The notes: generated from the sequence alone by a model not told the origin. DNA of 64,000 bases from Bacteroidota bacterium (GCA_016713445.1 JADJPB010000008.1:62001-126000), one strand, 5' to 3'; positions 30,788-41,750 are shown, counted from the stretch's first letter. Numbers and translations are program-made.

Positions 30788-30823
30788 AAAAGCGGGAGAT
30801 GTAAAAATACCTCTCCCGCTTTA
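30788..30823 (-). terminator. Terminator of the giant beta-helix cargo gene
   Basis: AAAGCGGGAG pairs with CTCCCGCTTT. On the minus strand it is followed by TTTT, 10 bp after the stop at 30832. Confidence 0.75.
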
Positions 30824-30831
30824 GTTAGAAA

Positions 30832-33800
30832 TTAAAATTTAGAGAAATTTACAGCCCCTACTTTTTGTTGATTTTGAGTAATGGATAGAATGTAATTCCC
30901 ATTAGAAATTCCTTCAAATGGAATTCTTAACTCGTTGGAAGCAGGAAGTGTTAAACTGGCTACTTCCTTTCCTAATACATCAAAGAAAGAGATTTGCAAT
31001 TCAGCCTCGGTTAAAGGAGCAAGAATATTAACACCTATAAAATCTTTTACCGGGTTATTTAAAAGTTGCAGAGTAGGGTTCCCGTCGGTTGAATACATAT
31101 CACCGGAAGCAAGACGATAGATACCCGTGTCGCCTTCTAGCTCTATAGGTTGTAGAATATCATCAATACTGGCTTTTATTGCTCTCGCTTGACCTGATAC
31201 TCGGTATTCTGAATGTGAGAATTCATCCACAACACTTAATTGCAAACTATCCATTTCTAAAATGGATTTACCATCCGCCTTCAAATTCAGTAAAATTTGA
31301 TTCAGCCTAGCAAATGCTATTAATTCTTCATTGCCACTTACCTCTAATTCTGTTAAGAGTGATTGAGCGGCAGCAACTGAATCCAACTGAATATATTCTG
31401 AATACAATTGCTCTAAAGATCCCTCTGTATTTTGCTCTTGTAAGAATGCGATTAATGAATCGATTTGCTGTTGATTTTTGAACCATTGTGATAACTCCAA
31501 GGAATACTGAGCTCTAACAGCGGCATTGGGTTCGGATTCAATAATAGCCATGGCTTCATTCGGATCGTTATTCGCCAACTCCATAATTTTTGCACGCGCT
31601 GTACAGGAAGTTTGAAATGCGGGATTTGTTTGTTCCTGTATTGTAATTGCAGTTGCAACTACCGGATCAACATCTATAGGCAATTGATTTCTAAAATAAC
31701 AAAAGTTATGCATTCCACTACAAGAGTTTGCCTGATTTCCCATCACGGCATGCAAATCCTGTCGATTCCCTATACGGAAAAATGAATTGCCGGCTGCCGC
31801 ACTAGCCGCTGTTCCAAGTTGCCCTTGATCTGGCAAATCGCCATTAATATACCAAGCTGTACTAAAATCGAAAGATCCTTGTATTTCATTATGAAATTCG
31901 TTACATCGAATTTGAAGGGCCTCGTTGTTTTTTTCGGTATGAATGCCTCTCCAACATCCATTAAAAATATTTCCCAACACATTGGCATCAATTACACCGC
32001 CTTTTGGGCCACTGTTATAAATGAATGCTCCAAATTTAAGGCGGTTGTATACATTATCGACTATTCTAAATCCGTTACTACCATCCATAAACACTCCATA
32101 AAAATTTTTAAATTGAGGTCCACCGGATACATTGAAACTGTTTGAAGAAATTTGATCTTCAAAACCATTCAATATATAAATGCAGGTATGCGTATTATTG
32201 AATTTATTACTCGAAATATTTAATGCAGATGCATTGCCGCTATTGGATGGGCGAAAAGAATAAATACCGGCTACACAATTATTGAAATCGGCATCGTTAA
32301 TTTGGATGCTGTTGGTTTCATTCAAATAGATCCCATGGTAAGCTCTATCAAATTTATTATACAAACCTAATAACTGCAAGTGATTCGCTTTAATATTACT
32401 GGCATATAAAAAAATAGCTGCATTTTCCCGCATGTGGATACCATAAATTTCCTAATCCTCCTAAATCGGAACTAAACTCGCAATTATAAATTTGTGATGC
32501 AAGTCCGTTAATTGGATGATTATTGTAAACAATAGAGAAATAATTGTTTTTAAAATCAGTTCTATCTACAATCATAAACCTCCATCTTTAGGATTTGTTG
32601 GAAGCGTATTATTCTCATCATAAAATTTATCCCTGCAAGCGCCTGTTCAATAGAACTACGAGTACCTGTTGAAACATCAGGCAAACTATAAAATTCTCCC
32701 ATAGCAGCAGTTGGAATATCGCTCCATACTTCAACCTTTCCACATGGTTTCACAAATTGGATTTCCGTTAAGTTTGGTGCCTTCAATGTACAACTTCGCT
32801 CCGGGATGAACAATAATTTTTCCAGTTAAGCTGAATTGTAGTTCCATTCCCACTATGTGTAAAGTAATATTGGGCATAATTTCTAATTCATTTTTTATGA
32901 TGGCTACATTGCCAATTCCTCCATTTAAGGGATTAGAAGCCGGTGTCCATGTTTCAGATTCTTCAGCACTGAAATGATCTACATGATACTCCGTATTAAA
33001 ATTACAACATTCTTTATCCAAATTAAACACAGTTAAGTAATTTTCGCCATCCTGTTGATCAGGCATAATATTAACTCAACATAATTTCCTGTTGCGAAAA
33101 AAACTTGACGAGACTGGAACCCAGCTATATGCGATGTACTTAATTCTGCCCAATTATCAACAAAAGTTAAATTTGAAGGATTATTAGGGTTATTCAATTG
33201 TGTAATTATTGTATGAGAATTGGGGTTGTTTGGAGAACTACAATCTATACAAACCATATACAATTTATTATCAATACCAGTTTCTATCATTGAATATCCG
33301 TATTTCATGAGTGCACTTTGATTTATGTTTGGTAGTTGAATGGAGGTGCCAGATGAGACATCAATGCAATGCAAATAATCAGGTACAGTAGTTGTATAAT
33401 AAATATATTGCCCATTGGGAGAAAATTCTATTCCTTTTAACGGGTTTGTAATTGAAGAAATAAGAGGGCCAACAACAAAACTATTTATAGGATTCAAGTT
33501 TTGATCCAAATTCACAACTTCAATATCATTCTGAGTAGTTCCTCTTGGAATTGCTAAAATATAATTAGAGGTTACCCCGTTTAATTGCTGCTCATACACT
33601 TCTAGTTCCGACTTCACCACACCGCTTCCTGGATTACTACCGTTTGAATTAAGAGTTGAAAAAACGAGATTAGCAGTAGAAATCCCAGAATTGGTAATAG
33701 TAGAAGCATAAACTTGCCCTCCAGAAGAAATAAATAAGATTCTATTTCCATCACTACGAGGACGAGTTACCGCCAAATGCATTTCACTTGTATGAACGCT

Positions 33801-34519
33801 AAAATTAGTCCAGGTTCCTGACCCATTAGAAATATCAGTTGAGATAACCCAATTACCAGAATTAGCTCCCAATAATGAACCATAAGCATTTGCTACCGTA
33901 TTATAAACATCCATATCAATAGTTACGAATGACGGTCTTGGATTTGTTCCATCAAAACCACCTCCTTCATAAATATTTGCTGAAATAATATAGTATTGAC
34001 TACAAGCACCTGGCACGGGAACAATACAAATTTCTGGATAACCAAGAAAAGGAGCTTGGCCAGTACTTGTATTCACATTAATTCTCCCTAATTCAACAAT
34101 ATTCTCATTATAAACAACTCCACCATCAATAAAAAAAGACAAATCATTATTTTGATCGTGTCTCATATTAAAGCCGGATCCATCAAAGCATGTGTATCCC
34201 GCTAATGAAGGTAAAGGCGAATTCGGAATAATAGCTTGAACATCTACATACTCTTCGCCAAACAACCAACGGTTACTTTGAGCGATAGAAAAATTAATCA
34301 TAAACAAATAAACTATAAAATGCAGTACAATTTTGCCCCTGACAAGAGGAATAAGTATTTTTTAACGTTTTTCTTGTCGTAGGGGGGTAAAGAGTGTGAG
34401 TGAGTGTGAGTGTGAGTGTGAGTGTGAGTGCGAGTGTGAGTGTGAGTGTGAGAGTGTGAGTGTGAGTGTGAGATTGGCAATGTAAATGACGCCTGTTGGG
34501 CAATTTCCAAATTTTTCAT
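30832..34519 (-). CDS. Large T9SS beta-helix surface protein with repeat-encoded leader (frameshifted)
   Basis: Joined frames give about 1,220 residues. An ATG at 34519 opens a leader whose HS/HT dipeptides come from the GAGTGT repeat. The signal peptide core is IVLHFIVYLFMINFSIAQ (about 34276-34330), in a different frame. One extra base, for instance in the A-run near 34359-34364, would join them. The mature part begins NRWLFGEEYVDVQ (W-FG family start), followed by a beta-helix region (NDADFNNCVAGIYSF, SSNKFNNTHTCIYI), a helical repeat-like segment and a type A sorting domain (LLNNPVKDF to NYILSITQN). Breaks occur near 33050, 32735-32810 and 32440-32560. Without the leader the start would be the TTG at 34307. 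Its beta-helix part resembles that of the 7.5-14.6 kb protein. Confidence 0.7.
34392..34472 (-). repeat. Hexanucleotide repeat (GAGTGT on plus, 12 copies, interrupted)
   Basis: Twelve six-base units, one being GAGTGC, with a 4-nt and a 2-nt partial unit interrupting. On the minus strand it codes for HS/HT dipeptides in the putative leader starting at 34519. Whole-unit slippage keeps frame. Slippage of the 2-nt GT/GA subunits, or in the C6 run at 34382-34387, would change it. Confidence 0.85.
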
Positions 34520-34565
34520 AATTAATTTTTTAAAACTGTTAAACTATATTAATAAACCGGTACAC

Positions 34566-34573
34566 CAAACGTA
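34566..34573 (-). promoter_or_regulatory. Promoter -7 element (TACGTTTG) of the large beta-helix cargo
   Basis: An exact TAnnTTTG match on the minus strand, 46 nt before the ATG at 34519. A TTG lies 19 nt upstream as a fair -33 element. Confidence 0.6.
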
Positions 34574-34631
34574 CGGAACTTTTCATCCAAAACAAGGCCT
34601 AAATGCATTTTCACTACTTTTAGTTGACATT

Positions 34632-34714
34632 TATACTACTTCTAGTATATGTTTTATACTACTTAGTATATGTTTTATACTACTTCTAGTATATGTTTTA
34701 TACTACTTAGTATA
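34632..34714. promoter_or_regulatory. Four tandem TATACTA/TAGTATA dyads, operator-like
   Basis: Perfect 7-bp dyads TATACTA-loop-TAGTATA at 34632-34649, 34655-34670, 34676-34693 and 34699-34714. Loops alternate CTTC, CT, CTTC, CT, so the array is two copies of a 44-bp unit. Spacers are TGTTT. The array is 59 to 141 bp upstream of the promoter of the minus-strand cargo. It could be a cooperative repressor or activator site, or a hairpin cluster. Confidence 0.6.
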
Positions 34715-34795
34715 CGATTTCAGAAAAATTTCGTATGGGAAAGCCTTATAATGAAAGACTCTAAAATCGAATCCAAATAGCTCCTTAAATTAACC

Positions 34796-34832
34796 ACAAA
34801 AAAGGGGTACAAGTTTTCACAAGAACCCCTTT
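34796..34832 (-). terminator. Terminator of the M13 peptidase gene
   Basis: AAAGGGGT pairs with ACCCCTTT. On the minus strand the stem is followed by six T residues, 23 bp past the stop. Confidence 0.75.
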
Positions 34833-34854
34833 CTAATTAAAACTATTTATTTTT

Positions 34855-36894
34855 TTACCAAATATTCACTCGTAAACTATCGGGGCGCCACATGGCATCG
34901 CCTTCTTTAATATTAAAAGCTTTGTAGAATTCAGGGATGTTTGCCAATGGTCCGTTGATGCGCAGATGATTGGGTGCATGCACATCGGTCATGATTCTTA
35001 AAGCTAACGTTTCATCGCGCATATGTCCGAGCCAGCTTAGTGCATAACCCATGAAGAAACGTTGATCTGGAGTTAATCCGTTAATCAACTTACCACTCTT
35101 GTACTGCTCTGTTTTTGAAAGGCAGTATATCCTAAAAGAACACCACCTAAATCAGCGATGTTTTCACCTTGAGTAGCTTCACCATTTATTGACAAACTAT
35201 CCAGCAATTTGAAATCGGAGAATTGGCGAACGATCATCTTAGCACGCTTTGTAAATTCCGTTTCATCGGAAGGTGTCCACCAGTTTCTCAAGTTCCCCTT
35301 CTCGTCAAACTGTCGGCCTTGATCATCGAATCCATGCGTTAACTCATGTCCAATAGTGGAAGCACCAGCGTACCCGTAAATAATTGCATCGTCTGCTAAA
35401 GAATCTTCCAAACCGGGAATGATAAAAATAGCGGCAGGAAGAACAATTTCATTGTTAGAAGGATTGTAGTATGCATTATAAGTTTGAGGTGTCATGTCCC
35501 ACTCGGTACGATCCACAGGTTTTCCTAATTTAGATACTTGGAAATTATGCGACCAAACATTACTACGCAAAATATTCATTACATAGCTTGATCGATCAAT
35601 TTCTAAAGCGGAATAATCTTTCCACTGATCAGGATATGCTACTTTTACGGTGATGGAATTCAGTTTAACGATAGCCTTTGCTTTTGTTGAATCAGTCATC
35701 CAAGTTAATTTTCCGATGCGTTCACGATAAGCTTCGATGATATTATCCGTTAAATCTTTATATCGCTTCTTAAAAAGTAGGAGACACATACTTCTCCACA
35801 TACAATTGCCCTAACAAATCACCGATAGAACTTTCCTCTTGATTTAACACTCTCTTCCAACGCGGCCGCTGTGCTTTTACTCCGTTTAATATCGTTCCAT
35901 AAAACTTGAAATTTTGATTTACAAAAGGAGCACTTAAATAATCAGCAAACGAATTAATGATGTTCCAACGCAAATACACTTTCCAATCCTCCATGCTATT
36001 TGCTTTTAAGCTTTTCTCCACCTCTTTAAAAAACTCAGGTTGCCCAATGATGATAGAATCAATTCCTTTCACATTCATTCCTTCGAACATCATCTGCCAA
36101 TCGATGGAAGGTGTCAATGATTTTAATCCGTTAAACTGCATTTTATTATAATTCAGATATGGATCACGTAAGTCTTCTAACTTACGGGAAGATTTTGCCA
36201 ATGCCTTTTCCATTCTAACTACCGTTGATGCGTTTGCTTTTGCTTTGATGCTATCATCGCCCATCAGTATAAACATAGCTTGTAAATGATTCTCATATTC
36301 CATGCGGATGGTCACATTACGTGCATCCATATTGAAATAATAATCGCGATCAGGTAACCCGATTCCGCCTTGATACAAATGCAAAGCTTGTTGATCGGAT
36401 CGCATTTCATCTTGAAAAATATATGCTGAATACAATGGACTCACTCCATAAGTTTGAAATTTTGCAATAACTTTCACCAAGCTCGCAAGGTCCGATATTT
36501 GATCTATCGATGAGAACTCATCTTTCAATGGATCTAATCCTTGTTTATCGATACTAACGGTATCCATCCCCGCAAAATAGAAATCACCAATTTTTTGTTG
36601 GCTGCTTCCTTTTTCTGACGTTGCTTTAGAAGCTTCTTCGCTTACTTTGAGCATACGGTTATTGGTTTCCTCTTGAACGAGTGTCCAGATGCCCCAAGAT
36701 TTTTCAGCTTCAGGAATAGGATTGTTCTTTAACCATGTTCCGCAAGCGTATTTAAAAAAATCGTCGCCTGGATTTAGTGTTGTGTCCATGTTCTCCACTA
36801 AAGGGTCTTTAACTGGAGCAGTTGGTTCAGGACCTTTGCAAGATGCAATGCATAGACTTACCGAAGCAAGTATTATTAATTTAATATTTTTCAT
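34855..36894 (-). CDS. M13 family metallopeptidase lipoprotein (frameshifted)
   Basis: This is a neprilysin/PepO-type zinc endopeptidase cleaving small peptides. The N-terminus is a lipoprotein signal (LILASVSLCIASC, lipobox cysteine), so it is membrane-anchored outside the cytoplasm. The zinc site is HELTH within IGHELTHGFDDQGRQFD, with the third ligand in GENIADLGG. NAYYNP and the C-terminal MWRPDSLRVNIW complete the family. The total of about 675 residues is standard. Breaks occur near 35095 (after FQK, before SGKLINGLTP) and 35790 (YVEKYVSPTF). An exact -7 element lies upstream and a terminator downstream, so it is monocistronic. Confidence 0.9.
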
Positions 36895-36911
36895 AATATG
36901 ATTTAGGGAAT

Positions 36912-36919
36912 CAAAGGTA
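36912..36919 (-). promoter_or_regulatory. Promoter -7 element (TACCTTTG) of the M13 peptidase gene
   Basis: An exact TAnnTTTG match on the minus strand, 17 nt before the ATG at 36894. Confidence 0.5.
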
Positions 36920-36929
36920 ATTAATAGAA

Positions 36930-38954
36930 CTACTTAAGCAAATATTCCATTGCTTTGTTTTTCTCAATTACAGGAGGGTGACAGGACTTTTCTCGACAAA
37001 CAAAATATTGAGTAGCGTCTTTGACAAATCGGCTATTAAAGATGGAAATATTGGAATCTACTTCTGTTCCTGCAATGATAGTGAGAGGTAAATACTCATT
37101 TAGAACAGATTGCAATTCAACTTTACTATTTGGTCCTGTAATCGCTAACTCAGTACCCTTTTCCAATTCTAAATTCACTCGAGCCCAACGACTGTACCAT
37201 GCGGTTCCCTTTTCTAAATCGGGTTTCATCACTTGCAACATTTTACGACAACGATTTTCTAGAGACGAATCGCCATTTATTCTAGACAAACGCAATAGAT
37301 TATGCGACATTACTGCATTGGAAGATGGGATCACATTGTCTTGCACTTCTTGTTTTCGAGCAATTAGCGACTCCGATTCAGAAGAAGTAAACCAAAAGAT
37401 AGGCGAAGTGTCACTGGAAAATTCTTTCAACACCGTTTGGGCTAAATCATCGACCAAACTCAAATAATGAATTTCCATCGTACATGAAAAAAGTGAAAGA
37501 AAAGCTTCCATCACGAATGCATAATCCTCCAGAAACCCGGGAATCGTGACCAAAACTTCATCTCCCTTGATCTTTGCAGCATGAAAAAGGTGTTGATTTT
37601 TCAAGAAATTCTTCTCAATAAACTCAGCACATTTTCTTGCCACTTCTAAATAATGCGGATCTCCCAAAGCGGTATAGGCATCTAAATAACCTGAAAGCAT
37701 CAAGGCATTCCATGAGCATAAAATTTTATCATCGAGTCCAGGTGAAACGCGTTTACTACGCGCCTCAAACATTTTATTTCGAATGAATTCGATTTTAGAA
37801 TTTAACTCCTCTTCAGAAAAAACATACTTCTCCAAAATATTTTTTACAGATTCAGGACGCAATGGAATGTACAAATCATGCTCCCAATATCCTTTATCAT
37901 TCAGCGAAAAATAATCGATAGCCAATGAAGCATCGTCTTTCAGCAACGTATTTACTTCGTCGATTGTCCAGCAATAAAACTTCCCTTCTACTCCTTCGGT
38001 ATCGGCATCTAATGCAGAATAAAATGCACCACTTTCGCTTCTTAATTCACGCTCAACAAATGCTAAGGTTTGCACAAGTACATCTTTATACAACGGATTT
38101 TTACTTTCTTTAAATCCATCTGCATACAGCGAAACCAACAATGCATTATCGTATAACATCTTTTCAAAATGCGGAACTTTCCAAACCATATCGGTACTGT
38201 AACGTGCAAATCCGCCACCGAGCTGATCATAGATACCTCCGCACGCCATCTTCGTTAAGGTAAGATGAACGTGACTTCGAGTACTTTCATCCTTCTCCGT
38301 AAAAGTGGTTGCTAATAAATAACGATATCCATCGGGTAAGGGGAATTTAGGTGCACGAAGAGGTCCACCTTCTTCGTGATCCCATTGCTTCGACCAACGA
38401 TTTACTAATTCAGTATGATTAGGAAAACTTCGATCTGCATCATCGGTTGAAAATTGAATAGTACTCATCTTTTTCATTCCATCCATCAACTCACCGGCAT
38501 ATTCATCACACTTTGCTGGATCATTTCTAGAAAAAGCAGCAAGCTGCAATAACACTTGTCGCCACTGTTCCTTTGGAAAATAAGTGCCCCCATAAATAGG
38601 ACGTTGATCGGGAAGTGCAATTACATTCAGTGGCCACCCACCTCTTCCTGTCATCATCTGCACCGCATCCATATACACTTGATCGATATCGGGCCGTTCT
38701 TCGCGGTCGATCTTGATGCATACAAATGATTTATTCATGACCGTGGCGACTTCCTCGTCCTCAAAACTCTCATGCTCCATCACATGACACCAATGACAAG
38801 CGGAATAGCCGATGCTGATGATCAATAATTTATTTTCATCGCGAGCCTTCTGCAAAGCTTTCTCCGACCATGCATGCCATTGCACCGGATTGTAGGCATG
38901 CTGCAAAAGATACGGTGAGGTAGCATGAATTAATTCATTCGGAGTTTTCATCAT
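36930..38954 (-). CDS. YyaL/DUF255 family thioredoxin-domain protein
   Basis: A 674-residue protein of the YyaL/SPATA20 family. The N-terminal thioredoxin-like DUF255 domain has the motif SACHWCHVMEHESFED with a CHWC active-site-like pair. It continues as REERPDIDQVYMDAVQ and GGWPLNV, followed by an (alpha/alpha)6-barrel-like region. LGGGFARYSTD and PHFEKMLYDNALL are conserved in the family. The exact reaction is not known. The gene is complete and free of frame breaks. A 68-codon gene ends 20 bp upstream, suggesting one transcript. Confidence 0.92.
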   Translation of the reverse strand: MMKTPNELIHATSPYLLQHAYNPVQWHAWSEKALQKARDENKLLIISIGYSACHWCHVMEHESFEDEEVATVMNKSFVCIKIDREERPDIDQVYMDAVQMMTGRGGWPLNVIALPDQRPIYGGTYFPKEQWRQVLLQLAAFSRNDPAKCDEYAGELMDGMKKMSTIQFSTDDADRSFPNHTELVNRWSKQWDHEEGGPLRAPKFPLPDGYRYLLATTFTEKDESTRSHVHLTLTKMACGGIYDQLGGGFARYSTDMVWKVPHFEKMLYDNALLVSLYADGFKESKNPLYKDVLVQTLAFVERELRSESGAFYSALDADTEGVEGKFYCWTIDEVNTLLKDDASLAIDYFSLNDKGYWEHDLYIPLRPESVKNILEKYVFSEEELNSKIEFIRNKMFEARSKRVSPGLDDKILCSWNALMLSGYLDAYTALGDPHYLEVARKCAEFIEKNFLKNQHLFHAAKIKGDEVLVTIPGFLEDYAFVMEAFLSLFSCTMEIHYLSLVDDLAQTVLKEFSSDTSPIFWFTSSESESLIARKQEVQDNVIPSSNAVMSHNLLRLSRINGDSSLENRCRKMLQVMKPDLEKGTAWYSRWARVNLELEKGTELAITGPNSKVELQSVLNEYLPLTIIAGTEVDSNISIFNSRFVKDATQYFVCREKSCHPPVIEKNKAMEYLLK

Positions 38955-38974
38955 ACGCCATTAAGAAATAAAAC

Positions 38975-39181
38975 TTATAGATCTTTCTTTTTATTCCACA
39001 AAAAAGTAAATCCAACACCCAATATAATGGCAATGGAAAAAACAATATTCGTCAATAATGAATGCTTATCCTGAGGAGTAAGTTCAGCACCATCTCTACG
39101 TAACTTATAAATTAAGTAAGACAATACACTTCCTCCGCCTACGCTGGCAAGGACAATAATGATACGACGTCTAGGTGACAT
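38975..39181 (-). CDS. Small two-helix membrane protein, hypothetical
   Basis: 68 residues with two hydrophobic segments (IIIVLASVGGGSVLSYLIY and NIVFSIAIILGVGFTFLW) and basic ends (SPRRR, NKKKDL). No family is recognised. It sits between tyrS and the yyaL-like gene on the same strand, 20 bp ahead of the latter and 44 bp after tyrS. It is probably co-transcribed with one or both. Confidence 0.6.
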   Translation of the reverse strand: MSPRRRIIIVLASVGGGSVLSYLIYKLRRDGAELTPQDKHSLLTNIVFSIAIILGVGFTFLWNKKKDL

Positions 39182-39225
39182 TTTTTATGATTTAGTAGCT
39201 TAATGCTAATTTTACTTTTTAAAAA

Positions 39226-40517
39226 TCAGTTCACGATTAATAAATAATAATTCTTCTTTCCTTTCTGCACCAACAAATATTTATTTTGCAATAGTCCGTC
39301 TGTATTTTGCGTAGCATTTGCATCCGTCAACTTTTGCTTATTAATACTTACACCGCCACCTTGAATTAACTTTCGAGCTTCTCCTCGTGAAGGAAACACA
39401 TTTGTTTTATCAGACAACAATTCAATCACCGAAATTCCGGATGTTAATTCATCTCTAGAAATTTGCATTTGAGGAACACCTTCAAAAACACTCAACAAAG
39501 TTTCTTCGTCGAGTTTACTCAATGCTTCTGTAGGTGCATTTCCAAATAAAATTTCGGAAGCTTCTACGGCTGCGTTAAAATCGGCTTCACTGTGAACACG
39601 AATGGTTACTTCCTTAGCGATTGCTTTTGAAGTAAACGTTGATTCGGAGCTAGATCATGTTCCTCCTCTAATGCAAGCACTTCTTCTTGAGATTTTGTTG
39701 TAAAAATTCGAATGTAATTTTTACTGTCTTCGTCCGAGCTATTTAACCAAAACTGATAAAACTTATACGGACTTGTTTTCTTTGGATCGAGCCAAATATT
39801 TCCACTTTCTGTTTTTCCAAATTTTGTTCCGTCGGCTTTCTTGATGAGTGGTGTTGTTAAAGCAAATGCTTCGCCGCCTTCCATTCTACGAATCAATTCC
39901 GTTCCTGTTGTAATATTTCCCCATTGGTCGGAGCCGCCCATTTGCAACTTCACGCCTTGATGCTTCCACAAATAGTAAAAATCGTATCCTTGCACCAATT
40001 GATAACTAAACTCTGTAAATGAGAGTCCAGATTCCAAGCGCGATTTTACGCTATCCTTCGCCATCATATAATTTACGGTGATGTGTTTACCTACATCACG
40101 AATAAAATCAAGAAAATTAAAATTCTTAAACCAATCGTAATTATTGACAATACTTGCTTGCGTGGGTCCGGCAGTAAAATTTAGAAATTTTTCCAACTGC
40201 TTTTTCTGTCCTTGCAAATTTGCATTCAGAATATCTTCACTCAACAAATTCCGTTCGGCTGATTTCCCTGAAGGATCGCCCACCATTCCGGTTGCTCCAC
40301 CTACAAGCGCCACAGGTTGGTGACCGCAACGTTGAAAATGCAACAAGATCATTACTTGCACTAAATTTCCTACACCTAATGAATCAGAAGTTGGATCAAA
40401 GCCGATATACCCTTTCACTGGACCTTTCTTCAAAAGTTCGTCGGTGCCGGGCATCATATCTTGCAACATGCCGCGCCATTTAAGTTCTTCAATAAAATTC
40501 AATGCAGGAGTACTCAT
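39226..40517 (-). CDS. tyrS: Tyrosyl-tRNA synthetase (one frameshift)
   Basis: TyrS charges tRNA-Tyr. It has a class I fold: GFDPTSDSLGVGNLVQV (HIGH region with an unusual GVGN), the tyrosine-binding and connective blocks LVQGYDFYYLW and QMGGSDQWGNI, and the KMSKS loop as KFGKTE. The C-terminal S4 RNA-binding domain runs from FPSRGEARKLIQGGGVSIN to KNYYLLIVN. A frame change near 39610-39640 separates the catalytic and S4 parts, and LLQK continues as AIAKEVTIRVHSEADF in the next frame. I chose ATG 40517 (STPALNFIEEL). The longer TTG start at 40556 would fall inside an exact promoter element. The total of about 430 residues fits the family. Confidence 0.92.
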
Positions 40518-40553
40518 AAGAAGGGAATTCGAATTAGGATTAAGAATTGACTG

Positions 40554-40561
40554 CAAATTTA
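40554..40561 (-). promoter_or_regulatory. Promoter -7 element (TAAATTTG) of tyrS
   Basis: An exact TAnnTTTG match on the minus strand, 36 nt before the ATG at 40517. It argues against the longer TTG start. Confidence 0.5.
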
Positions 40562-40668
40562 CGAATTCGTGAGGAGGTAGCCGTCTTCAAGATCTATACA
40601 CTTCAATTCATGTTTTATCTCCTTGAGTCTTGATTTTCAAATCCATGCAGAGAGAGGCTCCATTCCAT

Positions 40669-40676
40669 TATCTTCG
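40669..40676 (+). promoter_or_regulatory. Promoter -7-like element (TATCTTCG) of the SDR gene
   Basis: The same octamer as at trpS and pssA, 4 nt before the ATG at 40681. It supports that start over ones further upstream. Confidence 0.4.
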
Positions 40677-40680
40677 TCCA

Positions 40681-41667
40681 ATGATTTTAGTAACCGGCGG
40701 AACAGGAATGATAGGCTCTCGACTTCTTTATGATTTGGTAAAGGGAGGCCATAAAGTGCGTGCTTTAAAACGCGAAAATTCCTCTATTCATCTTTTTGAA
40801 AGCTACACATAAGATGCAATTGCATTACGCGAATTCGTTACATGGGTTGATGGTGATTTGCTCGAAATTGATAGTTTGATTTCCATATGCGATGGTGTTG
40901 ATACCGTTTTTCATGCAGCGGCGATGATCTCCTTTATTCCATCGGAAGCTAAGCATATGGAAAAAGTGAATATGGAAGGGACAGCGAATCTGGTAAACAT
41001 TTGCACACAGCTTCCCAACTTTAAATTTTTCGGACATGTTAGTTCTGTGGCCACATTGGGAAGAATTTCGGGAGAACAAAAAATTGATGAAAACACACAT
41101 TGGGATCCCAACTCCCATCCTTCCAACTACGCGATCAGTAAATACGGTGCAGAACGTGAAGTGTGGCGTGGCATTGCAGAAGGATTGCCAGCAGTAATTG
41201 TCAATCCGAGTATAGTTTTGGGTCCGGGAGATTTTACAAAAGGAAGTGCGGCTTTATTTGGAAAAATAAAACGAGGGTTTCCATTTTACACAGAAGGTAT
41301 AAGTGGATTTGTAGATGTGAGAGATGTAGGTGCTGCGTTGCTATTTCTTTGGAAAAAGAAATCATTGGCGAACGCTTTATTCTAAGTGCAGAAGATTTAA
41401 GTTTTAAAAACATTTTTTGACAAAATGGCTGAGGTGATGAAAGTTAAAAAACCATCCATCAAAATTCATTCGTGGATGGCATCATTGGCGTGGCCTTTAT
41501 TTTTTGTATTTACAAAAATTACCGGGAAGGCGCCTTTTATTACGAGAGAAACGGCGAAATCGGCGCGGAGTAAATATTATTATTCGTCAGAGAAAATTAA
41601 GAAATTGGGGTTTCAATTTCGAAGCATTGATGAATGTATTGATTTTACCGTTGGGTTTTTGAAATGA
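40681..41667 (+). CDS. NAD-dependent epimerase/dehydratase (extended SDR), with an in-frame TAA
   Basis: This is an extended short-chain dehydrogenase of about 328 residues, probably acting on a sugar nucleotide or related substrate. The Rossmann motif is VTGGTGMIGSRLL, followed by FHAAAMISF, a catalytic YAISK motif with preceding HVSSVATLG, and NPSIVLGPGDF. A TAA at 40810-40812 interrupts the frame after FESYT, yet the same frame continues with DAIALREFVTWVDGD, so it is probably a single substitution. A frame change in an A-run near 41360 leads to EIIGERFILSAEDLSFKNIF in the next frame, and the end is in the original style (FRSIDECIDFTVGFL). The exact substrate is not identifiable. Confidence 0.82.
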
Positions 41668-41732
41668 AATAATTCTTTCAACAACAGTATTTTTCAGTAC
41701 ATTTATAATAGATGGGCCGCAGATTTTTTATG

Positions 41733-41750
41733 ATCGCGAAGCATCGCGAT
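41733..41750. repeat. CGCGA dyad repeat (loop AGCA)
   Basis: ATCGCGA-AGCA-TCGCGAT is a copy of the 7348 element, located 66 bp after the SDR gene. Confidence 0.7.
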
